Assembly (NCBI GenBank): GCA_030646755.1
Contig: JAUSKU010000103.1
Coordinates: forward strand, 1-32,930
Length of the DNA: 32,930 nucleotides
Reading direction: 5' to 3'
Source of the DNA: Deltaproteobacteria bacterium
GTDB taxonomy: Bacteria > Desulfobacterota > JAENJC01
Part shown: piece after piece, positions 24,487 to 32,930 of the stretch
How the letters are laid out: each line of letters starts with the position of its first letter
Position numbering within the stretch: position 1 is the first letter of the stretch
Translations under genes and position numbers: made by a program
Notes under the pieces: model-generated
Seen by the model: the letters and a program-made list of their open reading frames with translations, nothing else
Databases searched by the model: none
What the model was told of the DNA's origin: nothing

Positions 24487-25020
24487 ATGAGGAAAATCAT
24501 ATGGGTGATTTTTATCCTGACCCTCGCAATAATTGCAGGATGCGATAAGTCGGGTAGTGAAAGGCCTCGAAAAACAAAGGTAGAGGCTGGCTCTGTTGCA
24601 CCCGACTTTACATTAAGGGACATGAATGAGAAAAATACATCTCTTTCGGATTACAAGGGGAGGGTGGTGCTCATCACCTTCTGGAACATGAAGTGCAAGG
24701 ATTGCACGGAGTCCATGCCGTCACTGGAAGCACTTAATCAGAGGTTTAGGGAGCAGGGGCTTGAAGTAATTGCGATAAATGCGGATAACCTGGAATACGT
24801 TAAACCTGAAAAGATAATTAACTTTATCAAATCTAAAGGGTATACATTTAAGATTCTCTTCGACGAGACATTTTCCACGTCGGAGACATATAAGATAGTA
24901 GCCATACCAATGACATTCCTGATTGATAAGAACGGATCTGTCTCTTACGCGAAGTTTGGTAAAGATGATTGGATAAGCCAAGAGAACACTGAAAGAGTTC
25001 AGAGCCTTCTAAACAGATAA
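24487..25020 (+). CDS. TlpA-like thioredoxin-fold lipoprotein
   Basis: 177 residues. The N-terminal signal ends in lipobox IIAGC (C19), so it is a membrane-anchored periplasmic protein. The AhpC/TSA-TlpA-type fold follows, with active site WNMKCKDC (C70, C73), then AINADN and the cis-proline region AIPMTFLID. Such proteins reduce disulphides, for example in cytochrome c maturation. A good GAGGAGG precedes ATG 24487. It is transcribed away from the FmdE-like gene, and two tRNAs on the other strand follow. Confidence 0.9.
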   Translation: MRKIIWVIFILTLAIIAGCDKSGSERPRKTKVEAGSVAPDFTLRDMNEKNTSLSDYKGRVVLITFWNMKCKDCTESMPSLEALNQRFREQGLEVIAINADNLEYVKPEKIINFIKSKGYTFKILFDETFSTSETYKIVAIPMTFLIDKNGSVSYAKFGKDDWISQENTERVQSLLNR

Positions 25021-25021
25021 T

Positions 25022-25097
25022 TGGTAGTCCCAACGGGATTCGAACCCGTGTTGCCGCCGTGAGAGGGCGGCGTCCTAGGCCTCTAGACGATGGGACC
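25022..25097 (-). tRNA. tRNA-Glu (CTC)
   Basis: A 76-nt cloverleaf on the minus strand: acceptor GGTCCCA/TGGGACT with a first G·U pair, anticodon stem CCGCC/GGCGG with loop CTCTCAC, T loop TTCGAAT, and CCA encoded. The anticodon is CTC. Confidence 0.93.
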
Positions 25098-25100
25098 AAA

Positions 25101-25174
25101 TGGCTGGGGGACGAGGATTCGAACCTCGGTAGACGGAGTCAGAGTCCGTCGTCCTGCCGCTAGACGATCCCCCA
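25101..25174 (-). tRNA. tRNA-Gln (CTG)
   Basis: A 74-nt cloverleaf on the minus strand: acceptor TGGGGGA/TCCCCCA, anticodon stem ACGGA/TCCGT with loop CTCTGAC, T loop TTCGAAT, and CCA encoded. The anticodon is CTG. It lies 3 bp from tRNA-Glu, so they are likely processed from one transcript, possibly with gltX. Confidence 0.93.
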
Positions 25175-25258
25175 ATAGCTTTAGCGGTCAGTGACTCCAA
25201 TAAAAACCAGTTTTTTAAGATACAGTAAACCTGAGCATGAGTCAAGGAGAAAATACCT

Positions 25259-26665
25259 TTACGACCTGCTGATCACGTAATTCAAAGCCTTCCGTAATCT
25301 CAGGAGAGTCCTATCCTTCCCCAGGACCTCCATTACCTCGAATATCCCAGGGGAGATGGTCCCTCCCGTCAAAGCAACTCTCACAGGCTGGGCCAGGTCC
25401 TTCAATTTCATCCCCTTTTCAGCCATGAGGTCATTAAAAGCCTTCTCGATCCAGTCATGCCCAAATTCAGCATCATTGATGTCCTGAAGACTTGATAAAA
25501 GAGGTTCGAAGACTGCGGCCATCTCCAGCTTTAAAAACTTCTCTGACGCCTTTTCATCATAGATTATCTCTTCCCTGAAATAGAACTCTGCAAAGTCAGA
25601 CATCTCAAGAATTGTCTTGGAGCGCTCCTTTAATGTGCTTACAACATCTTTCAGGCGCGGACCCTTGGAAAGGTCGAACCCCTTGGCTTCCAAGAACGGG
25701 GATAAAAGCCCCGAAAGCTTCTGAGTGTCAGATTCCTTTATATAATGGGCGTTTAGCCAGAGGAACTTCTCCGGGTTAAAGACCCCGGCAGATTTGCCGA
25801 TGTTTTCAAGGTTGAACTTCTCAATAAGCTCCTCCCTGCTGAATATCTCCTGATCTCCGTGAGACCATCCAAGCCTTACCAGGTAATTTAACATAGCCTC
25901 CGGCAGGTAACCCATCTCCTTGTATGCCATGACCGATGTTGCCCCATGCCGCTTGGAAAGCCGGGTCTTATCGGAGCCCAGGATCATCGGCACATGGCCG
26001 AACTTGGGTATCTGGTACCCGAGTGCCTCATATATCTGTATCTGCCTGGGTGTGTTGTTAAGATGGTCATCACCCCTTATCACATGGGTCATCCCCATTG
26101 TGGCATCATCAACTACTACGCAGAAATTGTATGTAGGCCATCCATCGGAGCGCCTTATGATCAGGTCATCGAGTTCCGCATTTTCAATCACCACCCGCCC
26201 TTTTACGGTGTCTTCCACAACCGTATACCCCTCATCCGGCGAAAGGAAACGGACGGCAGCCGGGACATCCGGCCTTCTGGTGTTCCCCCTGCATTTCCCA
26301 TCGTATTTGGGCTTCTTCCCTTCGCTCAATGCCTTCTGTCTCTTCGCCTCAAGCTCCTCAGGGGTGCAGGTGCAGTAGTATGCCTTGCCGTCTTTTATGA
26401 GCCTCTCCACATGCTCATTGTATATATCCACCCTCTTGGCCTGAAAGAAGGGCCCCTCGTCCCAGTCCATACCCAGCCAGCGCATACTATCGAGAATAGC
26501 GTTGGTCGACTCATCCGTTGACCTCTCCTGGTCCGTATCTTCAATACGAAGTATAAACTTGCCCTTATTGTGTCTGGCAAAGAGCCAGTTGAATATGGCT
26601 GTTCTTGCGCCACCCACATGCAGATAACCTGTAGGGCTTGGTGCGAATCGTGTTCTAACTTCCAT
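25259..26665 (-). CDS. gltX: Glutamyl-tRNA synthetase
   Basis: Charges tRNA-Glu with glutamate. 468 residues, normal length. The HIGH-type motif is [10 protein letters not shown] (10-19) and the KMSKS-type motif [10 protein letters not shown] cysteine cluster (YYCTCT ... GKCRG) suggests a zinc site. ATG 26665 has no strong ribosome binding site. It is the last protein gene of the minus-strand run, and tRNA-Gln and tRNA-Glu follow it. If the genome lacks glutaminyl-tRNA synthetase it would also misacylate tRNA-Gln for repair by GatCAB; that cannot be decided here. Confidence 0.97.
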   Translation of the reverse strand: MEVRTRFAPSPTGYLHVGGARTAIFNWLFARHNKGKFILRIEDTDQERSTDESTNAILDSMRWLGMDWDEGPFFQAKRVDIYNEHVERLIKDGKAYYCTCTPEELEAKRQKALSEGKKPKYDGKCRGNTRRPDVPAAVRFLSPDEGYTVVEDTVKGRVVIENAELDDLIIRRSDGWPTYNFCVVVDDATMGMTHVIRGDDHLNNTPRQIQIYEALGYQIPKFGHVPMILGSDKTRLSKRHGATSVMAYKEMGYLPEAMLNYLVRLGWSHGDQEIFSREELIEKFNLENIGKSAGVFNPEKFLWLNAHYIKESDTQKLSGLLSPFLEAKGFDLSKGPRLKDVVSTLKERSKTILEMSDFAEFYFREEIIYDEKASEKFLKLEMAAVFEPLLSSLQDINDAEFGHDWIEKAFNDLMAEKGMKLKDLAQPVRVALTGGTISPGIFEVMEVLGKDRTLLRLRKALNYVISRS

Positions 26666-26679
26666 TTTACCGTCCTTAT

Positions 26680-27735
26680 CTATATATTTTCCATTGCATT
26701 TAAAAATGCATCATTCTCCGCAGGCGTTCCTACCGTGACTCTCATGCAGTTTTCAAGCCTTCCCTGCCTGTTGAGGTTCTTTATAAGAATTCCTTTATCA
26801 ATAAGTTCCTTATGAACCATGTCCGCATTTTTGACCTTGAAAAGAATGAAGTTTACCTCCGATGGGTATGCAGTGACGCCATTTATTTCTTTCAAGGCAT
26901 CATAAAGCCTTTCCCTTTCAGAGGTAATGGCGTCTATCTGCCCCTCTATGACGTCCATATTTTTCAGGACAACCGAGGCCGCAGCCTGGGAAAGGGAGTT
27001 AATATTATACGGGAGCCTTACCTTGTCAAGCTCGCTTATTAAAGCAGGGTTTGCAGCCATTATCCCGATCCTCAGCCCTGCCATCCCGATCTTTGAGAGG
27101 GTCCTCAGCACTATAAGGTTCATATGGTCATTGAGATATGGAATCAGACTCTTCCCCGAAAAATCTCCGTATGCCTCATCCACAACCACAAGGGCGTGAG
27201 ATTCCCTGATCACCTCTAAAACCTTTTCGTCCGAATACCTGTTCCCTGTAGGGTTGTTCGGAGTGCTCAGGAATATTACCTTTGCCTTTTCCCTCCTGCA
27301 TATCTCTATAATTGCGGATGGGTCGATATCAAAGGAGTCATCTAAAGGCACCTCAAAAACGCTGTGCCCAACAGCCAGCCCGGTTATCTTGTACATGGAA
27401 AAGGTCGGCGTGGGTATTACTACAGCAGGGGAGCCCCAGGAAGTAGCAATCAGGATGGCCTGGATAAGTTCATCAGAGCCATTCCCGAGCATTAAGAAGT
27501 CTTCTGGAAGAGAGAGCCACTTAGAGATGAGCTCCTTTAATTCACGAGCATAAGGATCGGGGTAGCGGTTCAGGGAGGCTTCAGAAAGGGCCTTGTTGAC
27601 CTTGTCCCTCAGTTCATCCGGCAATGGGTAAGGGTTCTCATTGGCATCCAGCTTAACAGCGCAGCAGGTCTCATCGACCTTGTACGGGTAAAGCTCTCTT
27701 ATCTCAGCTTTTATCAGTTCTAATGCTTTTTCCAT
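26680..27735 (-). CDS. hisC: Histidinol-phosphate aminotransferase
   Basis: A PLP enzyme for the seventh step of histidine synthesis. 351 residues. It has LDANENPYP (29-37), the TPNNPTG loop (158-164), DEAY (186-189) and the PLP lysine K215 in [17 protein letters not shown] 27735 lies right next to the hisD stop (1 bp), so they are co-translated. gltX follows 14 bp later. Confidence 0.96.
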   Translation of the reverse strand: MEKALELIKAEIRELYPYKVDETCCAVKLDANENPYPLPDELRDKVNKALSEASLNRYPDPYARELKELISKWLSLPEDFLMLGNGSDELIQAILIATSWGSPAVVIPTPTFSMYKITGLAVGHSVFEVPLDDSFDIDPSAIIEICRREKAKVIFLSTPNNPTGNRYSDEKVLEVIRESHALVVVDEAYGDFSGKSLIPYLNDHMNLIVLRTLSKIGMAGLRIGIMAANPALISELDKVRLPYNINSLSQAAASVVLKNMDVIEGQIDAITSERERLYDALKEINGVTAYPSEVNFILFKVKNADMVHKELIDKGILIKNLNRQGRLENCMRVTVGTPAENDAFLNAMENI

Positions 27736-27736
27736 T

Positions 27737-29023
27737 TCAGAGCCTTACCCTTACCGAATTCGCGTGGGCCGTAAGCCCCTCCGCCTCTGCTATCCTTATC
27801 GCATCTCTGCCTATTTTTTTCAAAGATGGCTCGGAATAATAAAGGATGCTCGACCTCTTGAGAAAGTCAGTCGCTGAAAGTGGCGAAAAGAATCTGGCAG
27901 TCCCTCCCGTGGGGAGGGTGTGGTTAGGGCCTGCTATATAATCACCAACAGCCTCCGGGGTATAGTGTCCAAGGAATATGGCCCCTGCATTCCTTATCTT
28001 CGGCAGAAGCTCGAACGGCCTGTCAACAGAGAGCTCAAGATGCTCAGGTGCTATGTCATTTACAATCCCGGCTGCCTCATTCAGGTCTTTTACCAATATT
28101 ATTGCGCCATAATTCTTCAGAGATTTTTCAGCTATCTCTTTGCGGGAGAGCTTCTTGAGTTGCTTCTTCAGCTCTTTAACAGTCTCATCTGCAATCTTTT
28201 TTGAGGTCGTGACGAGGATGGACGATGCCATTTCGTCGTGCTCCGCCTGAGAGAGAAGGTCTGCCGCTATGAATGCTGGCTTTGCGCTCTCGTCAGCCAC
28301 AACCAGTATTTCGCTTGGACCTGCAATCATGTCAATGTCAACTACGCCAAAGACCAGCCTCTTGGCAGTGGCAACGTAGATATTCCCAGGTCCTACAATC
28401 TTGTCAACCTTCGGGATAGATGAGGTCCCGTATGCCATGGCGGCCACTGCCTGGGCGCCACCCACCTTGTAAACCGCATCTGCTCCAGCTATCTCGGCAG
28501 CCACAAGGACATAAGGGTTTACCTCTCCGCCTGGAGTCGGAGAGCAGACGATTACCTCTTTTACTCCAGCGACCTTTGCAGGGATAACGTTCATAAGTAC
28601 CGAAGAAGGGTATACTGCCTTACCGCCCGGAACATAGGCCCCAACTCTCTCGAGAGGCCTGACCATCTGCCCCAGGGTAACCCCATCATCCTCATGAAAG
28701 AACCATGATCCTTCCAGCTGCCTCCTGTGGAAGGACTCTATCCGCTTGGCAGCGAGCTTCAAAGATTCTACAATCTCTTTTGAAACCGCCTTCCTCGCAT
28801 CCTTAAATTCTATATCGCTGACCTTAACTGTGTTTTTTGTAACTGATAACCTGTCAAACTGCTTAGTATATGAAAAAAGGGCCTTGTCCCCATCTCTCCT
28901 CACATCTGCAATAATATCCTTTACTGCCTCTTCGACATTGGATGTATCAGCCTCTCCTCTGGAAGTAATGACCTTAAGCCTATTCCTGAAATCTTTATCT
29001 GAACTCTTAAATATATCTTTCAA
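27737..29023 (-). CDS. hisD: Histidinol dehydrogenase
   Basis: The last two steps of histidine synthesis, NAD- and zinc-dependent. 428 residues. Family landmarks: AYVPGGKAVYPSS, VGGAQAVAA, VGPGNIYV, GPSEI, SQAEHDE and PEHLEL. It starts at TTG 29023, supported by GGGAG 7 bp before. It sits between yajQ and hisC, far from the other his genes. Confidence 0.97.
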   Translation of the reverse strand: MKDIFKSSDKDFRNRLKVITSRGEADTSNVEEAVKDIIADVRRDGDKALFSYTKQFDRLSVTKNTVKVSDIEFKDARKAVSKEIVESLKLAAKRIESFHRRQLEGSWFFHEDDGVTLGQMVRPLERVGAYVPGGKAVYPSSVLMNVIPAKVAGVKEVIVCSPTPGGEVNPYVLVAAEIAGADAVYKVGGAQAVAAMAYGTSSIPKVDKIVGPGNIYVATAKRLVFGVVDIDMIAGPSEILVVADESAKPAFIAADLLSQAEHDEMASSILVTTSKKIADETVKELKKQLKKLSRKEIAEKSLKNYGAIILVKDLNEAAGIVNDIAPEHLELSVDRPFELLPKIRNAGAIFLGHYTPEAVGDYIAGPNHTLPTGGTARFFSPLSATDFLKRSSILYYSEPSLKKIGRDAIRIAEAEGLTAHANSVRVRL

Positions 29024-29039
29024 CTATTTTCTCCCGTAG

Positions 29040-29537
29040 TTACGGCCTGAAATTCTCAAACTGGAGCGGTATATCCAGCTCCTTCCCTTTGAGGAGCGCC
29101 ATTATCTCCTGAAGGTCGTCAATGTTCTTCCCTGTAACCCTTACCTGCTCCTCCTGTATCTGGGACTGGACTTTGAGTTTTGTCTCCTTGATTATCTTGA
29201 TTATCTCCTTGGCCTTTTCGGTCGGGATTCCATTTTTAAGCTTTATTACCTGCCTGACCATGCTCCCTGATGCAGCCTCTGCCTTGCCGTAATCAAGGGA
29301 CTTAATGGAAATGCCGCGTTTTATGAACTTTGACTGGAGGATGTCAATGATCGCCTTCAGCTTATAGTCGTCATCAGCCAGCACCGTTATCCCTTCCTTC
29401 TCTTTCTCTTTTTCGAGGTTTATCTCGCTCTTGGAGCCTTTAAAGTCGTACCTCTGCTCAATCTCTTTCCTCGCCTGATTGACGGCGTTGTCAACCTCCT
29501 GCATATCTATCTCGGAAACAATGTCGAAAGACGGCAT
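29040..29537 (-). CDS. yajQ: YajQ family nucleotide-binding protein
   Basis: 165 residues, normal length. It starts [11 protein letters not shown], has [11 protein letters not shown] (29-39) and ends PLQFENFR, all typical. Family members bind nucleotides; one binds cyclic di-GMP. A role is not assigned here. GGAGG precedes the ATG. Repeat-filled spacer lies between it and lolA. Confidence 0.95.
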   Translation of the reverse strand: MPSFDIVSEIDMQEVDNAVNQARKEIEQRYDFKGSKSEINLEKEKEKEGITVLADDDYKLKAIIDILQSKFIKRGISIKSLDYGKAEAASGSMVRQVIKLKNGIPTEKAKEIIKIIKETKLKVQSQIQEEQVRVTGKNIDDLQEIMALLKGKELDIPLQFENFRP

Positions 29538-29573
29538 GTTTTACCTCCTGGTTATAATATTAAGTCATGAATA

Positions 29574-29653
29574 CCCCACCCTCACCCAGCCCCTCTCCCT
29601 GAGGGAGAGGGATTTCATACTCCCTCCCCTTCAAGGGGAGGGTCAGGGTGGGG
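29574..29653. repeat. Three-arm palindromic element between lolA and yajQ
   Basis: Outer arms CCCCACCCTCA (29574-29584) and TCAGGGTGGGG (29643-29653) pair at 10 of 11. Inside are CCCTCTCCC (29591-29599) with GGGAGAGGG (29603-29611), and CCCTCCCC (29622-29629) with GGGGAGGG (29635-29642). Same design as the copy inside mod. Confidence 0.88.
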
Positions 29654-29673
29654 ATGGGTTTCATATCGAACGG

Positions 29674-30429
29674 TTATTTACTTCTTGTCAGCGGCGGCTT
29701 TATAATCTCCACGTTGGCAGGGGGAAGATAGGTGAACATGGAATCTGGAAGGGTCCATCCCCTCTTTTTTGAAGCCACCGTCTCATCGGCAGTCTCAAGG
29801 ACCTCGATATTTACAAACTCAATATTGGTCATATTCCCGTAACTGTCATATACAGTGGAGGCAAGAACAGGGAATGTGGAGGATGAAGCGGTCGTAATCT
29901 CTCTTGGGACAACAATAAATATGTTGCGGACGTTAACAATCGGCCTTTTTGGGACAAGCTCAATCATATAGTTCCCCTGTTCATCCCGATCCCTCGGAGT
30001 TCCCCACTGGACATTGAAGTCCCTGCTCAGATTCCCTAAGCTGGTAAGGAAGTTCCCAGGTATCTGGCCCTGGTTTGAGACCTCCTGGTTAAAGGTATCG
30101 GTGAGGTCATAGATATAAACCTGTCTGTTTTCAGGGAAATACATCCAGATTGTCTTTCCGTCAGAGATTATCTCCTGTTCAGTCGGGCTCATATATTGCC
30201 ACTTGACCTTGTTCGGTTTCTTATAGAAGATGTCGCCCTGTGCCTGCTGTGCCTTATTGAGGGTCTTCAGTGTGGCTGTCTGATTGAAACTTCCCCTGAA
30301 GGCTACTATATTTTTGTAATTGTTCTCCACCTTTGACACCACGTCATTCAACGTCAGCGCCCAGCCCTGGGATGCGATAAAGAGTGCTACAATTGACAGT
30401 ACAACCGGTCTTAAACGATTTGAAAACAT
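29674..30429 (-). CDS. lolA: Outer-membrane lipoprotein carrier protein LolA
   Basis: A periplasmic chaperone that moves lipoproteins to the outer membrane. 251 residues with a cleavable signal peptide (likely after GWA at 24). The LolA-type features are AFRGSFNQTATLKT, GDIFYKKPNKVKWQY and EQEIISDGKTIWMYFPENRQ. A tail of about 40 residues extends beyond the usual core. AGGAGG precedes ATG 30429. It follows ftsK, as in many bacteria. Confidence 0.92.
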   Translation of the reverse strand: MFSNRLRPVVLSIVALFIASQGWALTLNDVVSKVENNYKNIVAFRGSFNQTATLKTLNKAQQAQGDIFYKKPNKVKWQYMSPTEQEIISDGKTIWMYFPENRQVYIYDLTDTFNQEVSNQGQIPGNFLTSLGNLSRDFNVQWGTPRDRDEQGNYMIELVPKRPIVNVRNIFIVVPREITTASSSTFPVLASTVYDSYGNMTNIEFVNIEVLETADETVASKKRGWTLPDSMFTYLPPANVEIIKPPLTRSK

Positions 30430-30455
30430 ATAAACCTCCTTTTGATATTTATTCT

Positions 30456-30484
30456 GTAGGGGCGGGTTTTAAACCCACCCCTAC
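30456..30484. repeat. 29-bp palindrome between ftsK and lolA
   Basis: GTAGGGG (30456-30462) pairs with CCCCTAC (30478-30484), and GGGTTT with AAACCC inside, with one mismatch. It resembles the GGGCGG hairpin near 2093-2118. Confidence 0.7.
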
Positions 30485-30485
30485 G

Positions 30486-32702
30486 TTATGCCTTCCTTAA
30501 GACTTCCCTTGGCCTTCCGGTCCCGTCCGATAGAGCAAGGAGCCCTTCTTCTTCCATCTTTTCCACTATCCTGGCTGCCCTGTTGTAACCTATCTTGAAC
30601 CTTCTCTGTATCTTGGATATGGATGCCTCACCAGCCTCGATGACGTAAGCCACGGCCTCGTCATACTTCTCATCCAGGTCCTCCATCTTATCCGAAGAGG
30701 CGGATGGTTCATCATTTACCTTCAATATCTCTTCATCATAAGTTGGGGTCCCCTGCTTTTTCAGGAAGTTTACCACATCTTTGATCTCCCTGTCGGAGAC
30801 ATAGGCTCCGTGTATCCTTATCAGCTTGGATGTCCCAGGCGGGAGGAACAGCATATCCCCGTTTCCCAGGAGGTGTTCCGCCCCGTTGGTGTCAAGGATG
30901 GTCCTTGAATCGACCTTTGATGATACCTGAAAAGATATCCTCGTGGGGAAGTTGGCCTTTATGACGCCGGTAAGGACATCAACGGACGGCCTCTGGGTGG
31001 CAATGAGGAGGTGGATGCCCGATGCCCTGGCCATCTGTGCGAGCCTTGCTATCGATTCCTCAACATCCTTCCTCGCCACCATCATAAGGTCGGCAAGTTC
31101 GTCTATGATGACAACTATGTATGGGAGCCTTTCATGGTATCTTACCGGCTCTCCATCTTTTGTGGAAACCACCAGCTTCTTTCCCTCTTTCTCGACCTTC
31201 TTGTTGTAACCGTCAATGTTCTTTGCCCCGAGTTCGGCCAGAAGGGAGTACCTTCTCTCCATCTCCTTGACCGCCCACTTGAGGGCAACAGACGCCTTCT
31301 TCGGGTCTGTAACCACAGGGAGCAACAGATGCGGGATCCCGTCATATATAGAAAGCTCTATCATCTTAGGGTCCACCATCAGGAACTTTACCTCGTCAGG
31401 GGTAGCCTTGAACAGTATGCTCATGATCATGGAATTGACGGATACGCTCTTCCCGGCCCCGGTAGCGCCAGCAACCAGTAGATGGGGCATCCGTGAAAGG
31501 TCGCTGACCATGGAATTGCCTGATATATCCTTCCCGAGGGCCAGGGTAAGTTTTGTGCCGGCGTTCTGAAAATCGTTGTATTGCAGTATCTCCTTCAGGA
31601 GGACGGACTCCCTGTTGGCGTTCGGTATCTCTATCCCTACAACAGATTTTCCGGGAATGGGGGCCACAATCCTTATGCTTACCGCCCTGAGGGCCATGGC
31701 CAGATCATCCGCCAGCGAGGCGATACGGCTTATCTTGATTCCAGGGGCAGGCTCAAACTCAAACAGGGTTATCACCGGTCCAGGTCTTACCTCCGTTACC
31801 CTTCCCTCGACCCCAAAGTCCTGGAGCTTCTTTTCAAGGATCTTGGAGTTCATTATCATGGCCTCTTTATCTACCTTATGGCTCCCCTTCACAGGCTCAT
31901 CCAGGATGGAAAGGGGCGGAAGCTTAAAGCCTAAGCCTGCCATGGGCAGCTCCTCCTGTACCCCCTTCTCCACTGCCTTTTTCAACTCTTTTTCGACCTT
32001 TTCCTCTATGATGGCGGGTGGTGTCTTGTGGGCCTGCTCGAACCTTTCCTTCTCAACGGCTGCCCCTGCAAGCCTCTTCTTCCTCTCCTTCTGGATCATC
32101 CAGATGTTGTTCAGCCCGCCAAATATCCGGTTTGGGATGGTAAGGGTCCCCTCCACGATAGACTTAAAGGAGAGATGGGCAGCCAGCATTGCGGCAATAA
32201 CAAGTATTGTAAGCACAAGGAGAAAGCCGCTGACAGGGCTCGTATACCGTAGAACTATCCGGGCCAGTATATCTCCAGCGACACCACCTGCGGGGATCAT
32301 GGTCCCCTTTATCCCGCCGGCAGGGATCATAGAGCCTTTTAACTTGAAAGAATTGAACCATAAGGCCATGAGGGAAGAAAAGGAGAGTACAAACCCGAAC
32401 CAGGCCATCATCCTTCCCCTGGTCAGGTTAAAATCCATGTTCCATATGAGGTTGTATGCATAGATAAAGATGAGGGGGGGGAATATCAGGGAACCGAGCC
32501 CAAATCCCTGAAACATTCCGTCTGCCAGGTATGACCCCAACTTGCCGCCGAAATTGTTTACGCCCTCAGAGGATATACTGTTCAGGGAAGGGTCTGAGGC
32601 ATTGTAAGAGGCCAGCGATATTGCGAGATAGATCGATGCGAACAGCAGGGAAACTCCTGCCACTTCCTTCCCCAACCTGTCTTTTGAGATACTGAATGCC
32701 AT
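30486..32702 (-). CDS. ftsK: DNA translocase FtsK
   Basis: Pumps chromosome ends apart at division. 738 residues, a short-linker FtsK. Four membrane helices lie in the first 180 residues (about 13-33, 65-85, 97-117, 155-176). The motor has Walker A VAGATGAGKS near 410 and Walker B VVIIDELADLM near 530. The C-terminal winged-helix gamma domain (ISKIQRRFKIGYNRAARIVE) reads orienting DNA sequences. Residues 122-140 hold a tandem ten-residue repeat (KGSMIPAGGI / KGTMIPAGGV) between helices 3 and 4. A consensus promoter lies just upstream. Confidence 0.96.
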   Translation of the reverse strand: MAFSISKDRLGKEVAGVSLLFASIYLAISLASYNASDPSLNSISSEGVNNFGGKLGSYLADGMFQGFGLGSLIFPPLIFIYAYNLIWNMDFNLTRGRMMAWFGFVLSFSSLMALWFNSFKLKGSMIPAGGIKGTMIPAGGVAGDILARIVLRYTSPVSGFLLVLTILVIAAMLAAHLSFKSIVEGTLTIPNRIFGGLNNIWMIQKERKKRLAGAAVEKERFEQAHKTPPAIIEEKVEKELKKAVEKGVQEELPMAGLGFKLPPLSILDEPVKGSHKVDKEAMIMNSKILEKKLQDFGVEGRVTEVRPGPVITLFEFEPAPGIKISRIASLADDLAMALRAVSIRIVAPIPGKSVVGIEIPNANRESVLLKEILQYNDFQNAGTKLTLALGKDISGNSMVSDLSRMPHLLVAGATGAGKSVSVNSMIMSILFKATPDEVKFLMVDPKMIELSIYDGIPHLLLPVVTDPKKASVALKWAVKEMERRYSLLAELGAKNIDGYNKKVEKEGKKLVVSTKDGEPVRYHERLPYIVVIIDELADLMMVARKDVEESIARLAQMARASGIHLLIATQRPSVDVLTGVIKANFPTRISFQVSSKVDSRTILDTNGAEHLLGNGDMLFLPPGTSKLIRIHGAYVSDREIKDVVNFLKKQGTPTYDEEILKVNDEPSASSDKMEDLDEKYDEAVAYVIEAGEASISKIQRRFKIGYNRAARIVEKMEEEGLLALSDGTGRPREVLRKA

Positions 32703-32748
32703 AAAGTTTAAGTCTTTCCATAGGGTTATGATATAAAACGGCTATTGG

Positions 32749-32777
32749 ATTATAGAAAATAGGGGCGGGGTTGTCAA
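32749..32777 (-). promoter_or_regulatory. Consensus sigma-70 promoter of ftsK
   Basis: On the minus strand, TTGACA (32777-32772), 17 bp, TATAAT (32754-32749): both hexamers perfect. It lies about 50 bp before the ftsK start and may drive ftsK-lolA-yajQ-hisD-hisC-gltX. Confidence 0.8.
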
Positions 32778-32930
32778 CTAATCTTTATCTCCCAAATTCC
32801 GACATAGAATCGGGCAGCTATTCGGGGCATCAGCAGTATAGGCTGTTATGCTGCAATAATATTACCAAAACTACTCTTTTTTTGTCTTAACCGCCGTTGC
32901 CTACCGAAACGGTTTTGAGCAAATCGTTTA
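32778..32930. other. Right end, no gene seen
   Basis: No convincing open frame, RNA or repeat could be seen beyond the ftsK promoter. Confidence 0.4.

Noticed and set aside
31576..32463. Plus-strand 295-residue frame opposite ftsK
   Set aside because: It is a shadow of ftsK codons; ftsK has clear motifs and a promoter on the minus strand.

Overview
The window looks like chromosomal DNA of a diderm (Gram-negative type) bacterium with moderate GC. It carries lolA (outer-membrane lipoprotein transport), a four-helix ftsK, a class A RNase P RNA and the classic rpsU–yqeY–dnaG–rpoD block. Arginine AGG and isoleucine ATA codons are frequent. Gene content and style fit a Nitrospirota- or Desulfobacterota-like lineage, probably an environmental genome. 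That placement is inference, since no marker was compared with a database.

Layout. 1-3100 is an accessory patch: a probably 5'-truncated zinc-binding protein, a HEPN-motif protein whose stop codon lies in an integron attC-like half site, a frameshifted Bro-N antirepressor scrap, and a PIN-domain/small-protein pair resembling a toxin-antitoxin module. 3100-5435 holds hisB, hisH and hisA. 5443-14418 is a defence block: type III modification gene mod, a DUF262/DUF1524 (GmrSD-like) protein, an HNH protein, an AlbA_2/ATPase (Schlafen-like) protein and type III restriction gene res. hisF, a small zinc-ribbon gene and fused hisIE follow, so the defence block interrupts a histidine gene run. 16711-21015 is rpsU–yqeY–dnaG–rpoD, followed by a CAT-anticodon tRNA with its own promoter and terminator. 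21294-23750 is nif3–coiled-coil zinc-ribbon gene–rnhA–rnpB. An FmdE-like gene (minus) and a TlpA-like lipoprotein gene (plus) are divergent. The rest is on the minus strand: ftsK–lolA–yajQ–hisD–hisC–gltX, then tRNA-Gln and tRNA-Glu, with a consensus promoter upstream of ftsK.

How the parts work together. Histidine enzymes for PRA-PH, PRA-CH, HisA, HisF/HisH, IGP dehydratase, aminotransferase and dehydrogenase are present; hisG and a histidinol-phosphatase are not in the window. The mod/res pair should form a type III restriction-modification system, with three further defence-type genes between its halves.

The most unusual signal is a set of inverted-repeat elements. At least six, mostly with no shared sequence, are built the same way: a short word repeated in tandem, a short spacer, then the same word repeated in reverse complement. 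Others form a three-arm palindrome. They lie in gene gaps and also in frame inside hisH, mod, res and hisF, where they add about 14-29 residues without breaking the frame. A second strong signal is a 53-bp duplication of the start of res on the other side of the AlbA_2 gene, a scar of how the defence block was assembled.
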